Assembly (NCBI RefSeq): GCF_000829695.1
Contig: NZ_BBNN01000020.1
Coordinates: 1-64,000 of the forward strand
Direction: 5' to 3'
Length of the DNA stretch: 64,000 bases
Origin: Streptomyces sp. NBRC 110035
GTDB taxonomy: Bacteria; Actinomycetota; Actinomycetes; Streptomycetales; Streptomycetaceae
Shown: positions 26,975 to 34,681 of the stretch, piece after piece
Position numbering within the stretch: position 1 is the stretch's first letter
Layout: the number at the start of each line of letters is the position of its first letter
Notes under the pieces: generated by a model
The model's database searches: none
The model's input: only the letters and a program-made list of their open reading frames with translations
Told to the model about the DNA's origin: nothing
Translations under genes and position numbers: made by a program

Positions 26975-27700
26975 TCAGGTTCGGGACTGCGCCGGTTCGC
27001 TCATGACCGAAGCGATCGCCGTCGCGAGCGGTTCGGCCCCGGCCTCCTCCAGGTAGAGGTGGCCGCCGGGGAAGGTCAGGGTGGTGAGCGGCTGGACGCT
27101 CCGCCACTGCCACGGGTCCGTGTGCTCGTCGCCGAAGGCGTCCTGCTCCCCGCGGCAGACGACGATGCGGCTCTCGGTCACGGTGCGGGACATGGTGCGG
27201 ACGAAGGAGTCGCAGACGTCGAAGTCGCTCCGCAGCAGGGCCACGGCGCGGGCGGCGATGTGCGGGTGGCCGAGCAGCCGTTCGTCCAGCGCGTCGAACT
27301 GGGCGGCGCGGGCCAGCACCTCCTCGTCGGAGACGGCGGAGGTGCCGTCGGCGAACAGCGGAGAGCCGAGCTGCGGGGCGAGGTTGGCGGAGGCGAAGAG
27401 CGTCTGGCAGCGCGGTCCGCCGCGCCGTTCCAGGGCCGCGGCCACACCGAGCCCGAGGTAGGCGCCCATGCTGTGGCCGAGGATGGACAGCTCCTCGTCG
27501 GGGTCCACCTCCGCGGTGAGGAGGTCCGCCAGATCCCGGACCGCCTCCTCCGCGGTGTGCGGGGCGGGTTCCCGCCACCGCCGGCCCCGGCCGGGCAACT
27601 CGACCGGTACGGGCCGGATGTGGTCGGGCAGCAGCCGGACCAGCCGGCGGAACATGGCCGCCGAGCCTCCGGCGTGGTGGAACAGGGCGAGCACGGTCAT
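26975..27700 (-). CDS. Type II thioesterase
   Basis: A 241-residue alpha/beta hydrolase. ALFHHAGGSAAMFRRLVRLL at the N-terminus, nucleophile in LGHSMGAYLG, and the catalytic His in FPGGHLYLEE are hallmarks of external NRPS/PKS thioesterases. These clear misprimed carrier proteins. In syringomycin-type systems a related protein (SyrC, with Cys as nucleophile) shuttles the chlorinated residue between carriers. Here the nucleophile is Ser, so editing is more likely. The ATG at 27700 is the first residue of the fold; long upstream extensions are low-complexity. Confidence 0.9.
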   Translation of the reverse strand: MTVLALFHHAGGSAAMFRRLVRLLPDHIRPVPVELPGRGRRWREPAPHTAEEAVRDLADLLTAEVDPDEELSILGHSMGAYLGLGVAAALERRGGPRCQTLFASANLAPQLGSPLFADGTSAVSDEEVLARAAQFDALDERLLGHPHIAARAVALLRSDFDVCDSFVRTMSRTVTESRIVVCRGEQDAFGDEHTDPWQWRSVQPLTTLTFPGGHLYLEEAGAEPLATAIASVMSEPAQSRT

Positions 27701-28001
27701 CGGGTGCGCCTTCCTGAACGGTGGGGGGTGGAACAGGGCGAGCGGAAGGGGCGGGAGGGCGGGGCCGGGCCGGTCGCGCGTGCGCGGCGCCGGGGGGAGT
27801 GCGTGCCGGGGAGCGCGCGGGCGGGGGAGTGCGTGCCCGGGGAGTGCGTGCCGGGGCGGGGGCGGCGGACCGCCCTCGCCCCGTCCGGACACCGCCGGTC
27901 ACGTGCTGCGGGACCGGCCCGCGGACCGCCTTCTCCCGGACGGCCGCCGCGGGCTCTCCCGGCCCGTGCGGCCGGCCGCCGGCGGCGGCGCGGCCCGGCC
28001 G
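27701..28001. other. GC-rich 300-bp spacer with three GGGGAGTGCGTGCC repeats
   Basis: GGGGAGTGCGTGCC occurs at 27794, 27824 and 27839 (steps of 30 and 15 bp). No gene or clear promoter is visible. The spacer separates halogenase and thioesterase, which are otherwise parts of one leftward operon. Confidence 0.5.
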
Positions 28002-28973
28002 TCAGCCGCTGTACGCCTCGCGGAAGTCCCACGGGCTGAACCTGCGTCCCCGGCGGTTCTGATCGGTGAGCGTGTTGTGGCCGTACTCATCCTTACCGGC
28101 CACGAGCACCGAGGCGAAGTCGTCCAGCGGGATGGTGCCGCCGTACTCGGAGACGTCGCCGAGGTCCGGGTAGACCTCGACCTGGGTCGGCACGTACCGG
28201 GTCGCGAACCCCATGCGGTAGTCCTTCTTGCTGCCGGTGTGCGGCAGCGAGCCGTGCATCAGGGTCGACCAGAAGATCACGCACTCACCGGGCTGCATGA
28301 CGAGGGAGAACGCCTTGGACTCGTCGGGCCGCCAGTCGGGGTCCTTCTGGAGCTCGCGGTAGTCGTAGCCGAAGAAGCCCCGCCGGACGTTGTCCTTCTC
28401 CCGCTTGTTGATCGTGTCCGGGTTGTAGGACATGCCGAGGGACTCGTCGTAGTTCATCACCCGGTGCGTCCCCGGCATGAGCTGGAGGCAGCCGTTCTCG
28501 CGGGTGGAGTGGGTGAACGCCGTCCACGCGGTGATCGTGCCGCCGAACGCGGGCGCGTTGTTCTGCGCGGGCCACCGGATCTGGGGGCGCCCGCTGGAGT
28601 GGGCGAACGTCGACGCCTGGTGCCAGTCGGTGCCCTCGTCGCCCTGGTACTTCGGGAAGAACTCGGTGCGCCAGCACAACAGGTCCGGGCCGAGGATGGA
28701 GGACACCCGCTCGACGATCGCCTGCTGCATGATGTGCTCGCTGAGCAGATCGATGTCGAGGTGCCGGTCGTAGTTGGAGAGGTTGGTCACCGCGCCCAGC
28801 GCGTCTTCCGGGTAGATCGCCCGCGAGCGGTCCGGAATGGCGCGGCGTATCTGATTCCAGCGCTTTTCCATCTCCTCGGGTTCATACACCTTGATGGGGC
28901 CGATGAAGCCCTGTTCCTCGAATGTGGCGAGTTCTTCGGCGCTCAGTCGGAAATCAGCGGTGCGGTCATTCAC
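28002..28973 (-). CDS. SyrB2-type non-haem Fe(II)/2-oxoglutarate halogenase
   Basis: A 323-residue protein of the phytanoyl-CoA dioxygenase superfamily, best matched to the chlorinating-enzyme subgroup (SyrB2, about 310 residues). The N-terminal EEQGFIGPIKVYEPEEM and LGPDLLCWRTEFFPKY match that subgroup. The key motif is GTDWHQASTFAH: where hydroxylases have HxD, it has H-Q-A, leaving the open iron site that binds chloride. The distal His is in TLMHGSLPHTG, and the 2-oxoglutarate Arg is probably in RMGFATRY. Such enzymes chlorinate unactivated carbons of aminoacyl groups tethered to carrier proteins. The carrier gene lies 39 bp upstream and the matching adenylation gene is in the same operon. 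GGAG precedes the ATG at 28973. Confidence 0.93.
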   Translation of the reverse strand: MNDRTADFRLSAEELATFEEQGFIGPIKVYEPEEMEKRWNQIRRAIPDRSRAIYPEDALGAVTNLSNYDRHLDIDLLSEHIMQQAIVERVSSILGPDLLCWRTEFFPKYQGDEGTDWHQASTFAHSSGRPQIRWPAQNNAPAFGGTITAWTAFTHSTRENGCLQLMPGTHRVMNYDESLGMSYNPDTINKREKDNVRRGFFGYDYRELQKDPDWRPDESKAFSLVMQPGECVIFWSTLMHGSLPHTGSKKDYRMGFATRYVPTQVEVYPDLGDVSEYGGTIPLDDFASVLVAGKDEYGHNTLTDQNRRGRRFSPWDFREAYSG

Positions 28974-29012
28974 GGCTACTCCAGTCTCTGGTCCGAATGC
29001 TGGATGAACGAA

Positions 29013-29276
29013 TTACCTGGCAGGCTGTCGGACCACGCGGTCCTGCAGCTCCGCGATCGCGCTCCCGAGCGACTCCTCGAACAGGACCCTCACGTCCAGT
29101 TCGTGTCCGAAGCGCTGCTGGACGAGCGTGTTCAGGTTCATGGCGAGGAGCGAGTGGCCGCCGAGATCCAGGAAGTTGTCCTCGGGGGACACCTCGGGGT
29201 TCTCGACGAATTCGCCCACCCAGTCGATGATGATCTTCTGAATCTCGTGCACGCCCTCAGGAATGGAAACGGGCAT
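29013..29276 (-). CDS. Free-standing peptidyl carrier protein
   Basis: An 87-residue four-helix carrier protein with NFLDLGGHSLLAMNL, the serine of GGHSL being the phosphopantetheine site. The size is right for a discrete carrier protein. It is the first gene of the leftward operon, directly followed by the halogenase and, further on, the adenylation protein. It is therefore the likely tether for the residue to be chlorinated and then passed to the first condensation domain of the NRPS. No MbtH-like gene was found in the cluster. Confidence 0.93.
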   Translation of the reverse strand: MPVSIPEGVHEIQKIIIDWVGEFVENPEVSPEDNFLDLGGHSLLAMNLNTLVQQRFGHELDVRVLFEESLGSAIAELQDRVVRQPAR

Positions 29277-29830
29277 TGCCGCCGTGCTCCTCTCGTAGCG
29301 GTCCGTACGGGGGCCCGGCCCGGGCAGGATGAATCCGCGAGCCGGAGGATCCCCGAACAACTCGCACAGGCCACACAAATGCGCATGGCCTGCCGCGCGC
29401 CACACTCTATGGCCGCCGGAGCGAGCACGGTAATGCCGGATACTTGGGGGGTATGCCGCGCGAACATACGCCAGGGAAATAGGCCGGAAACACGGTGCGG
29501 GTTTCCGGAACATGAATTTTCCGCCATCCGGGTTTGCCGAGCCACAACGACTGAAACGCACCGTGCGGGGGAGGCGCACCGCCCGCAGCGGGTCCGGCGG
29601 TGGCGCCACCGCCGCCCGGTTCCGCCCCGCCCGGTTCCTCGCCGCCGTCGGCCTGGGCACCGCCGTGCACAGCGGTGACGACCAGCCGCGCGTCGGCGAA
29701 CTCGACCCACCGATGCCGGCGGCGATGGATACGCTTCCCATCGGTGTGGCCGTGTCGCCACATCCTTCGAACCGACTGGAGCCGGCCGGCTCAGGGGTGG
29801 GCGGCGGCGCGACGTGAACGGGGGGTAGCC
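29277..29830. promoter_or_regulatory. Divergent intergenic region containing the leftward-operon promoter
   Basis: About 550 bp without a credible gene. CGCGAACATACGC at 29459-29471 resembles the CGCGAATACGC element of the other two cluster promoters with one inserted base. It lies about 180 bp upstream of the carrier-protein start. Short GC-rich open frames here have no recognisable content. Confidence 0.45.
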
Positions 29831-30388
29831 ATGTCCTTGGCCATCTGTCCACTGTGCAGTGACGACGAGGACATCGAGGTGCGCGCGACGCTCGACGGCG
29901 GACGCAGGGTGCTCAGCCACCGATGCGGCTTCGAGTGGGAGCACGGCGAGCCCGTCCCGGCGCAGCGGCGAGCGGCCCGCTCTTTCGAGTCCCTCAGGGC
30001 GAGCTTCCCGAAGCCCGAGGACGTCGATCCGGAGCGGTTGGAGCGCGTGGCCCGGCTCAAGGCGCGGTATCTCGCCGTCAAGCCGGACTTCGACCCGCGC
30101 GTGGCCGCCTACTGGTCGAAGTACCAAGGGGTCTTCACGCCTGAGGGGCTGCGCGCCTGTGACCCGCAGGTGCTCAAGGACTTCGCCAACTCCGAGATCG
30201 GCGCGCGACCGGGGAACCAGGCCACGTTCAATTCCGCCTGGAACGACATGGGCGATGCCGCGGCGGCCGAGTCGACCCGCTCGACGATCGACTACCTCCT
30301 GTAGGGGCCCGACGAGGTACCGCTGGAGGACCGGTTCCAGCAACTGCTCGATGGAGCGAAGCCGTTCGCCATGACGGGCTTCAAGTAG
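29831..30388 (+). pseudogene. Truncated hypothetical gene beside the integrase
   Basis: The frame starts at ATG 29831 after GGGGGG and codes for a putative zinc-finger-like N-terminus (CPLCSD...SHRCGFEW) and a helical middle (FNSAWNDMGDAAAAESTRST). A TAG at 30302 stops it after IDYLL. The same frame then resumes as GPDEVPLEDRFQQLLDGAKP and ends at MTGFK-TAG (30386-30388). As I recall related proteins, they continue beyond MTGFK, so this looks like an N-terminal piece with a nonsense mutation, cut off where the recombinase element begins. The function is unknown. Confidence 0.6.
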
Positions 30389-30430
30389 TCGGGTCGCCCG
30401 GGGGTGAGATTCCCCCGGGCGACCCGACTA
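30386..30430. terminator. Perfect 19-bp hairpin upstream of the integrase
   Basis: TAGTCGGGTCGCCCGGGGG and its exact complement enclose a 7-nt loop (TGAGATT). It starts at the second stop of the truncated gene and ends 5 bp before the integrase frame. It works as a bidirectional terminator. It could also lie near an attachment site, but no second copy is visible in the window. Confidence 0.8.
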
Positions 30431-30435
30431 CAAGA

Positions 30436-31617
30436 GTGAAAGGAAGCCACTTGGCCACCGTCTTTCAGAAGTGCAAGGCCGATGGCAAGAATAAGAACTA
30501 TTCGTGTGAGAAGACCAGATGCGGCCACCCCTGGACGGTCAGATACCGTGAGCCGGGAGGTCGGTCCGGGCGGCAGCGCGAGAGGGCGTTCCCGACCAAG
30601 CGCGAGGCCGACGACCACGGCTTGGAGATGGAGAGCGCCAAGCGGGAAGGCACGTACCTCGATCCCAAGCGGGGCGCCGTACCGCTTCGGACGTACGCAG
30701 AGGCGTGGTTCGAGCGTCAGCATCTCGCACCCAACACGGAGAACACGTACGAGCGGGCCTTCCGACTGCACGTCTTCCCCTTCATGGGTGAACGGCTGCT
30801 GACCTCGATACGCCCCGATGACATTGAGCGGTTGGGCGCCCACATGACGGCTGGAGGACTCTCCGCGCACTCCGTTCAGGCGTACACCACACCCCTGAAG
30901 GCAGTCTTCACGGCCGCCGTGAACAACGGGGATGTCGGCCGGCACCCCTTCCGCGGTGCCAAGCTGCCCGCGCTGCCGAGCCGGGCCGTGGATGAGACGC
31001 TCCTTCCGTCCGGGCAGCAGGTGCAGGACATCGCTGACGAGTTCCGCCGGGAGTGGGCGTTGTCCGTCTGGCCCATAGCGGGCCTTGGGCTCCGGATGGG
31101 CGAGATGCTCGGTCTCCGGGTCGGGGACGTCCTCGACGACCGCGTACGGCTCCGCCGCCAGGTAACCCGCGTCAAGGGCGTCAGGGGGGCCGTACTGGGC
31201 CCGCTGAAGCATCGCAGGAAGGGAGACTGGCGGGACGTTCCGTTGGCGACGAACCTGTCCGAGGCCGTGGGCGAGCACGTGGCCCGCTATGGCACCGGTC
31301 CGGACGGTGCCCTGCTCCAGGCGATCACCGGAACCCTGGTCACGACCTCGGACTACTCGTCCGCGTTCCGTAAGGTCGTGAAGACTCTGGGTTACGACTG
31401 GTCGCCTCACGACCTGCGGCACTGGTTCGCCACGACCGCGCTCAGCAATGGTCTGCCACTCTTGGATGTGTCCAGGTGGCTCGGACACAAGAGCATCGAG
31501 GAGACGGCGGACACGTACGGGCACCTCACTCCCGACTCCACGGGCCGGGCTGTCAAGGTGATGGATGTGGCGCTGACTCAGCACCGTGCTGACGTGGTGC
31601 TGACTGACGCGGCATGA
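30436..31617 (+). CDS. Tyrosine recombinase/phage-type integrase
   Basis: A site-specific recombinase of 393 residues from GTG 30436; TTG 30451 is an alternative that has AGGAAG at a better distance. It has an N-terminal Arm-type DNA-binding domain (PWTVRYREPGG), a core-binding domain with LAPNTENTYERAFRLHVFPF, and a catalytic domain containing Arg in GLGLRMGEML, HDLRHWF, LGHKS and the nucleophile Tyr in ETADTYGHL. All catalytic residues are present. No excisionase, replication or transfer gene adjoins it, so it appears to be a solitary integrase left from an integrative element. No tRNA gene is visible next to it. Confidence 0.93.
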   Translation: MKGSHLATVFQKCKADGKNKNYSCEKTRCGHPWTVRYREPGGRSGRQRERAFPTKREADDHGLEMESAKREGTYLDPKRGAVPLRTYAEAWFERQHLAPNTENTYERAFRLHVFPFMGERLLTSIRPDDIERLGAHMTAGGLSAHSVQAYTTPLKAVFTAAVNNGDVGRHPFRGAKLPALPSRAVDETLLPSGQQVQDIADEFRREWALSVWPIAGLGLRMGEMLGLRVGDVLDDRVRLRRQVTRVKGVRGAVLGPLKHRRKGDWRDVPLATNLSEAVGEHVARYGTGPDGALLQAITGTLVTTSDYSSAFRKVVKTLGYDWSPHDLRHWFATTALSNGLPLLDVSRWLGHKSIEETADTYGHLTPDSTGRAVKVMDVALTQHRADVVLTDAA

Positions 31618-31652
31618 TTCAGCGTTTTCGCTGGTCGGAGGGGCGGATTGGA

Positions 31653-32468
31653 ATGTGCGGACGGTATGCAGCAAGTCGCAGGCCCGAGGATCTCGCAGGA
31701 GTCTTTGAGATCGACAGGTGGGAGCCGGAAGAGGCCCTGGAGCCCGACTACAACGTGGCACCCACCAAAGAGGTCTTCGCCGTGCTCGACCGCGCAGTGA
31801 AGGACGCGGACGACCCGCGGCCGGTTCGGCAGCTGCGGAAGCTGAAGTGGGGCCTCGTGCCGTCCTGGGCCAAGACGCCCGAGGGCGGGGCCCGGATGAT
31901 CAACGCCCGTGCGGAGACCGTCCACGAGAAGCCGTCCTACCGTCGCGCCTTCGCCGCCCGGCGATGCATCCTGCCCGCCGACGGCTACTACGAGTGGGTC
32001 ACCGGCACGCAGGAGCGGGACCTGGAGGTCGAGGGCAAACGCAAGCGCCCGCGCAAGCAGCCGTACTTCGTGACACCGGCCGACGGCTCGGTGTTCGCGA
32101 TGGCGGGTCTGTACGAGTTCTGGCGGGACCGGACCCTGCCGGACGACCATCCACGGGCCTGGTGGGCGACGTGCACCGTCGTCACCACCGAGGCGGAGAC
32201 CACGCCGCTCGCGGTGGCGCCGGCGGACGGCCTGAGGGCTCTGGCCGACATCCACCCGCGGATGCCGCTGATGCTCACACCGGACCGCTGGGACGCCTGG
32301 CTCGACCCCGCCCGCACGGACACCGAGGAGCTGCGCGGGCTTCTCGCGCCGCCGCCCTCCGGCCTGATGCGTGCCTTCCCGGTCTCCACCGCGGTCAGCA
32401 ACGTGCGCAACAACGGCCCGGAGCTGCTGAGGGAGCTGGAGGCACCGGAAGAGAGCACACTCTTCTGA
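31653..32468 (+). CDS. SOS-response-associated peptidase (SRAP/HMCES/YedK family)
   Basis: A 271-residue protein beginning MCGRYAASRRPEDLA. Cys2 is the residue that crosslinks to abasic sites in single-stranded DNA after Met removal. NVAPT, WGLVPSWA, INARAETV, PADGYYEWV and DIHPRMPL are the family's conserved blocks. It protects abasic sites during replication. The ATG at 31653 is fixed by the need for Cys at position 2. It lies 36 bp after the integrase stop, marking the start of the conserved chromosomal region. The next gene starts 1 bp after its stop. Confidence 0.95.
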   Translation: MCGRYAASRRPEDLAGVFEIDRWEPEEALEPDYNVAPTKEVFAVLDRAVKDADDPRPVRQLRKLKWGLVPSWAKTPEGGARMINARAETVHEKPSYRRAFAARRCILPADGYYEWVTGTQERDLEVEGKRKRPRKQPYFVTPADGSVFAMAGLYEFWRDRTLPDDHPRAWWATCTVVTTEAETTPLAVAPADGLRALADIHPRMPLMLTPDRWDAWLDPARTDTEELRGLLAPPPSGLMRAFPVSTAVSNVRNNGPELLRELEAPEESTLF

Positions 32469-32469
32469 C

Positions 32470-33186
32470 GTGACGCCTGTGAGGAACACGAAGAACGCTC
32501 CTACCGCGGCCGGCCCGGCGGAGCCGCCGTCGGCCGAGACCGTCGAGACCGACGCCGGTCCTGCCCGCATCACCTGGCACCCCGCCCGGCACACCGCGCG
32601 CTTCGTCCTCGCGCTGAGTCACGGCGCCGGCGGCGGCATCGAAGCCCGGGACCTGCGGGCCCTGGCCGCCGTGCTGCCCGCGCACGGCACGACCGTGGCG
32701 CTGGTGGAGCAGCCCTGGCGGGTGGCCGGCAAGAAGGTGGCCCCCGCGCCGAAGACCCTGGACACCGGCTGGCGCGGCCTCTGGCCCGCGCTGACGAAGC
32801 CGGGCCTGCCGGTGATCTCGGGCGGGCGCAGCGCCGGAGCCCGCGTCGCCTGCCGGACCGCCGGTGAACTGGGCGCCCACGCGGTGCTCGCTCTCGGTTT
32901 TCCCCTGCACCCGCCGGGCAGGCCCGAGAAGTCCCGCGCCGACGAGCTGCTCGGGGCCGGGGTGCCCACCCTCGTCGTACAGGGCGGCAACGACCCCTTC
33001 GGCAGGCCCGGAGAGTTCCCCGAGGGGACGTACGAACTGGTCGAGGTGGCGCACGGCGATCACGGTCTCGCCGTTCCCAAGCGGGCGGACATCACGCAGG
33101 AGGAGGCCCTGACGGTCGTCACGGACGCTGTCGTGCGGTGGGTCGGCTCCCTCGTGGAGCAGTGGGCGCCCGGCCCGCCCGGGTAA
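32470..33186 (+). CDS. Alpha/beta hydrolase (KANL3/Tex30-like)
   Basis: A 238-residue predicted hydrolase. LALSHGAGGGIEARDLRALA carries the oxyanion loop, ISGGRSAGARVA the nucleophile elbow, VVQGGNDPFG the acid region and VAHGDHGLAVPK the catalytic His. The family is common in actinobacteria and not well characterised. The GTG start at 32470 follows the SRAP stop directly, so the two are probably co-transcribed. The SigR promoter lies immediately downstream. Confidence 0.85.
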   Translation: MTPVRNTKNAPTAAGPAEPPSAETVETDAGPARITWHPARHTARFVLALSHGAGGGIEARDLRALAAVLPAHGTTVALVEQPWRVAGKKVAPAPKTLDTGWRGLWPALTKPGLPVISGGRSAGARVACRTAGELGAHAVLALGFPLHPPGRPEKSRADELLGAGVPTLVVQGGNDPFGRPGEFPEGTYELVEVAHGDHGLAVPKRADITQEEALTVVTDAVVRWVGSLVEQWAPGPPG

Positions 33187-33192
33187 AGCTTC

Positions 33193-33220
33193 GGGAATGT
33201 CCGGACGGCCTCCGCTGTTG
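33193..33220 (+). promoter_or_regulatory. SigR-dependent promoter of sigR (sigRp2-type)
   Basis: GGGAAT at 33193-33198 and GTTG at 33217-33220 are separated by 18 bp, the consensus for SigR promoters in Streptomyces (GGAAT-N18-GTT). It lies about 65 bp before the upstream sigR start at 33285. It would give autoregulated induction under thiol-oxidative stress. Confidence 0.88.
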
Positions 33221-33449
33221 ACCCCGACGTGTCCGCCGGTCCGCCGGCGCAGCCGTCGTAGTCGTAGGAGAGGAAGTCCGCCGCATGGGTTCGACCTTCT
33301 GCCCGAGCCGCAAGGGCCGCACCGAGCTGGACTGGACGGTGCTGCACGCGGCCAGGACCGTTCCCCTTCGGGCGGCGGACGGACCGGATCGTCGTCTATC
33401 CTCCGATTCGAGTGAGACCGTTTCCGGTCCCACGACAACTCTGGAGGAG

Positions 33450-34136
33450 GTGGGTCCGGTTCCCGGTACCGACGCAGGGACCGAACACGGCCAGGCGGAG
33501 CAGCCCGAGGGGCAGGGCGACAAGCGAGTGGAATCGACCGCCGAACGCAGCGCGCGCTTCGAGCGGGACGCGCTCGAGTTCCTCGACCAGATGTACTCGG
33601 CCGCCCTGCGCATGACGCGCAACCCGGCGGACGCCGAGGACCTGGTCCAGGAGACGTACGCCAAGGCGTACGCGTCCTTCCACCAGTTCCGTGAGGGCAC
33701 CAACCTCAAGGCGTGGCTGTACCGGATCCTCACCAACACCTTCATCAACTCGTACCGCAAGAAGCAGCGGGAACCGCTGCGCAGCGGTTCCGAGGAGATC
33801 GAGGACTGGCAGATCGCGCGGGCCGCGTCGCACATGTCGACCGGTCTGCGTTCCGCGGAGGCACAGGCGCTGGACCACCTTCCCGACTCGGACGTCAAGG
33901 AAGCGCTCCAGGCGATCCCCGAGGAGTTCCGCATCGCCGTGTATCTCGCCGATGTCGAGGGCTTTGCCTACAAGGAGATCGCCGACATCATGGGCACACC
34001 CATCGGTACCGTGATGTCCCGGCTGCACCGTGGCCGCCGCCAGCTGCGCGGCATGCTCGAGGACTACGCGCGCGAGCGCGGACTGGTCCCGGCGGGCGCC
34101 GGAGAGTCGAACGAAGCGAAAGGCTCGAGGTCATGA
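33450..34136 (+). CDS. sigR: ECF sigma factor SigR (thiol-oxidative stress)
   Basis: SigR directs RNA polymerase to thioredoxin, mycothiol and related stress genes. From GTG 33450 (GGAGG nearby) it is 228 residues. Region 2 shows [20 protein letters not shown], and region 4 shows [20 protein letters not shown] and [11 protein letters not shown]. The same frame extends upstream to ATG 33285, which has its own AGGAGAGGA site and adds exactly 55 residues. In S. coelicolor an unstable long form (SigR') with a 55-residue extension is made from the autoregulated transcript, and the arrangement here matches. The stop overlaps rsrA by ATGA. Confidence 0.95.
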
Positions 34137-34471
34137 GCTGCGGAGAGCCGCACGAGACGGATTGCAGCGAGATCCTCGATCATCTCTACGAGTTCCTCGA
34201 CCGTGAGATGCCGGACTCCGACTGCGTGAAATTCGAGCACCACTTCGAGGAGTGCTCGCCCTGCCTCGAGAAGTACGGGCTCGAGCAGGCGGTGAAGAAG
34301 CTGGTCAAGCGGTGCTGCGGACAGGACGACGTGCCCGGCGACCTGCGCGCCAAGGTCATGGGCCGGATCGACGTGATCCGCTCGGGCCAGGCCGTTCCCG
34401 ATCAGGACGTCACCGTTTCCGAGGCGGCCGCACAACGGCCCCAGGCCGCTCCGGCGCCACAGGATTCCTGA
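34133..34471 (+). CDS. rsrA: Anti-sigma factor RsrA
   Basis: A 112-residue zinc-binding anti-sigma factor of the ZAS family. The early cysteine in HETDCSEIL and the motif [15 protein letters not shown] (HxxxCxxC) are the redox-sensitive zinc ligands. Under thiol oxidation a disulphide forms, zinc is lost and SigR is released. It is translationally coupled to sigR by ATGA, as expected for stoichiometric control. The C-terminal tail ([13 protein letters not shown]) is low-complexity. Confidence 0.95.
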
Positions 34472-34681
34472 GCCTTCCAGGGGAGTCCCGGCCTCTCCGG
34501 GCCCGCTGCTCGAACACCCTCCGAACGGTCGCCCCGGCAGGCACCCCCGAAAGGGGAGCGCCCTCACCCGTACGTGCTAATCCACGGGGCGGGGGCCCGC
34601 GGAGGCGCCGTCCGTCCCCCTAGGCTCCGGACCCTGACAGGCGCCAGGCCGAGCGAGGCCGGCACGGTCGGGGGAGGTCCG

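Noticed and set aside
27794..27852. GGGGAGTGCGTGCC repeats as regulator sites
   Set aside because: They are embedded in a very GC-rich simple-sequence spacer and are not found at other promoters of the cluster.
28002..28973. Ordinary phytanoyl-CoA-type hydroxylase
   Set aside because: The iron motif has Ala instead of Asp (HQA), and the flanking sequence matches SyrB2-like enzymes.
30386..30430. attL/attR site at the 19-bp perfect inverted repeat
   Set aside because: It is a perfect hairpin between two genes, best explained as a terminator; no second copy lies in the window and no tRNA is nearby.
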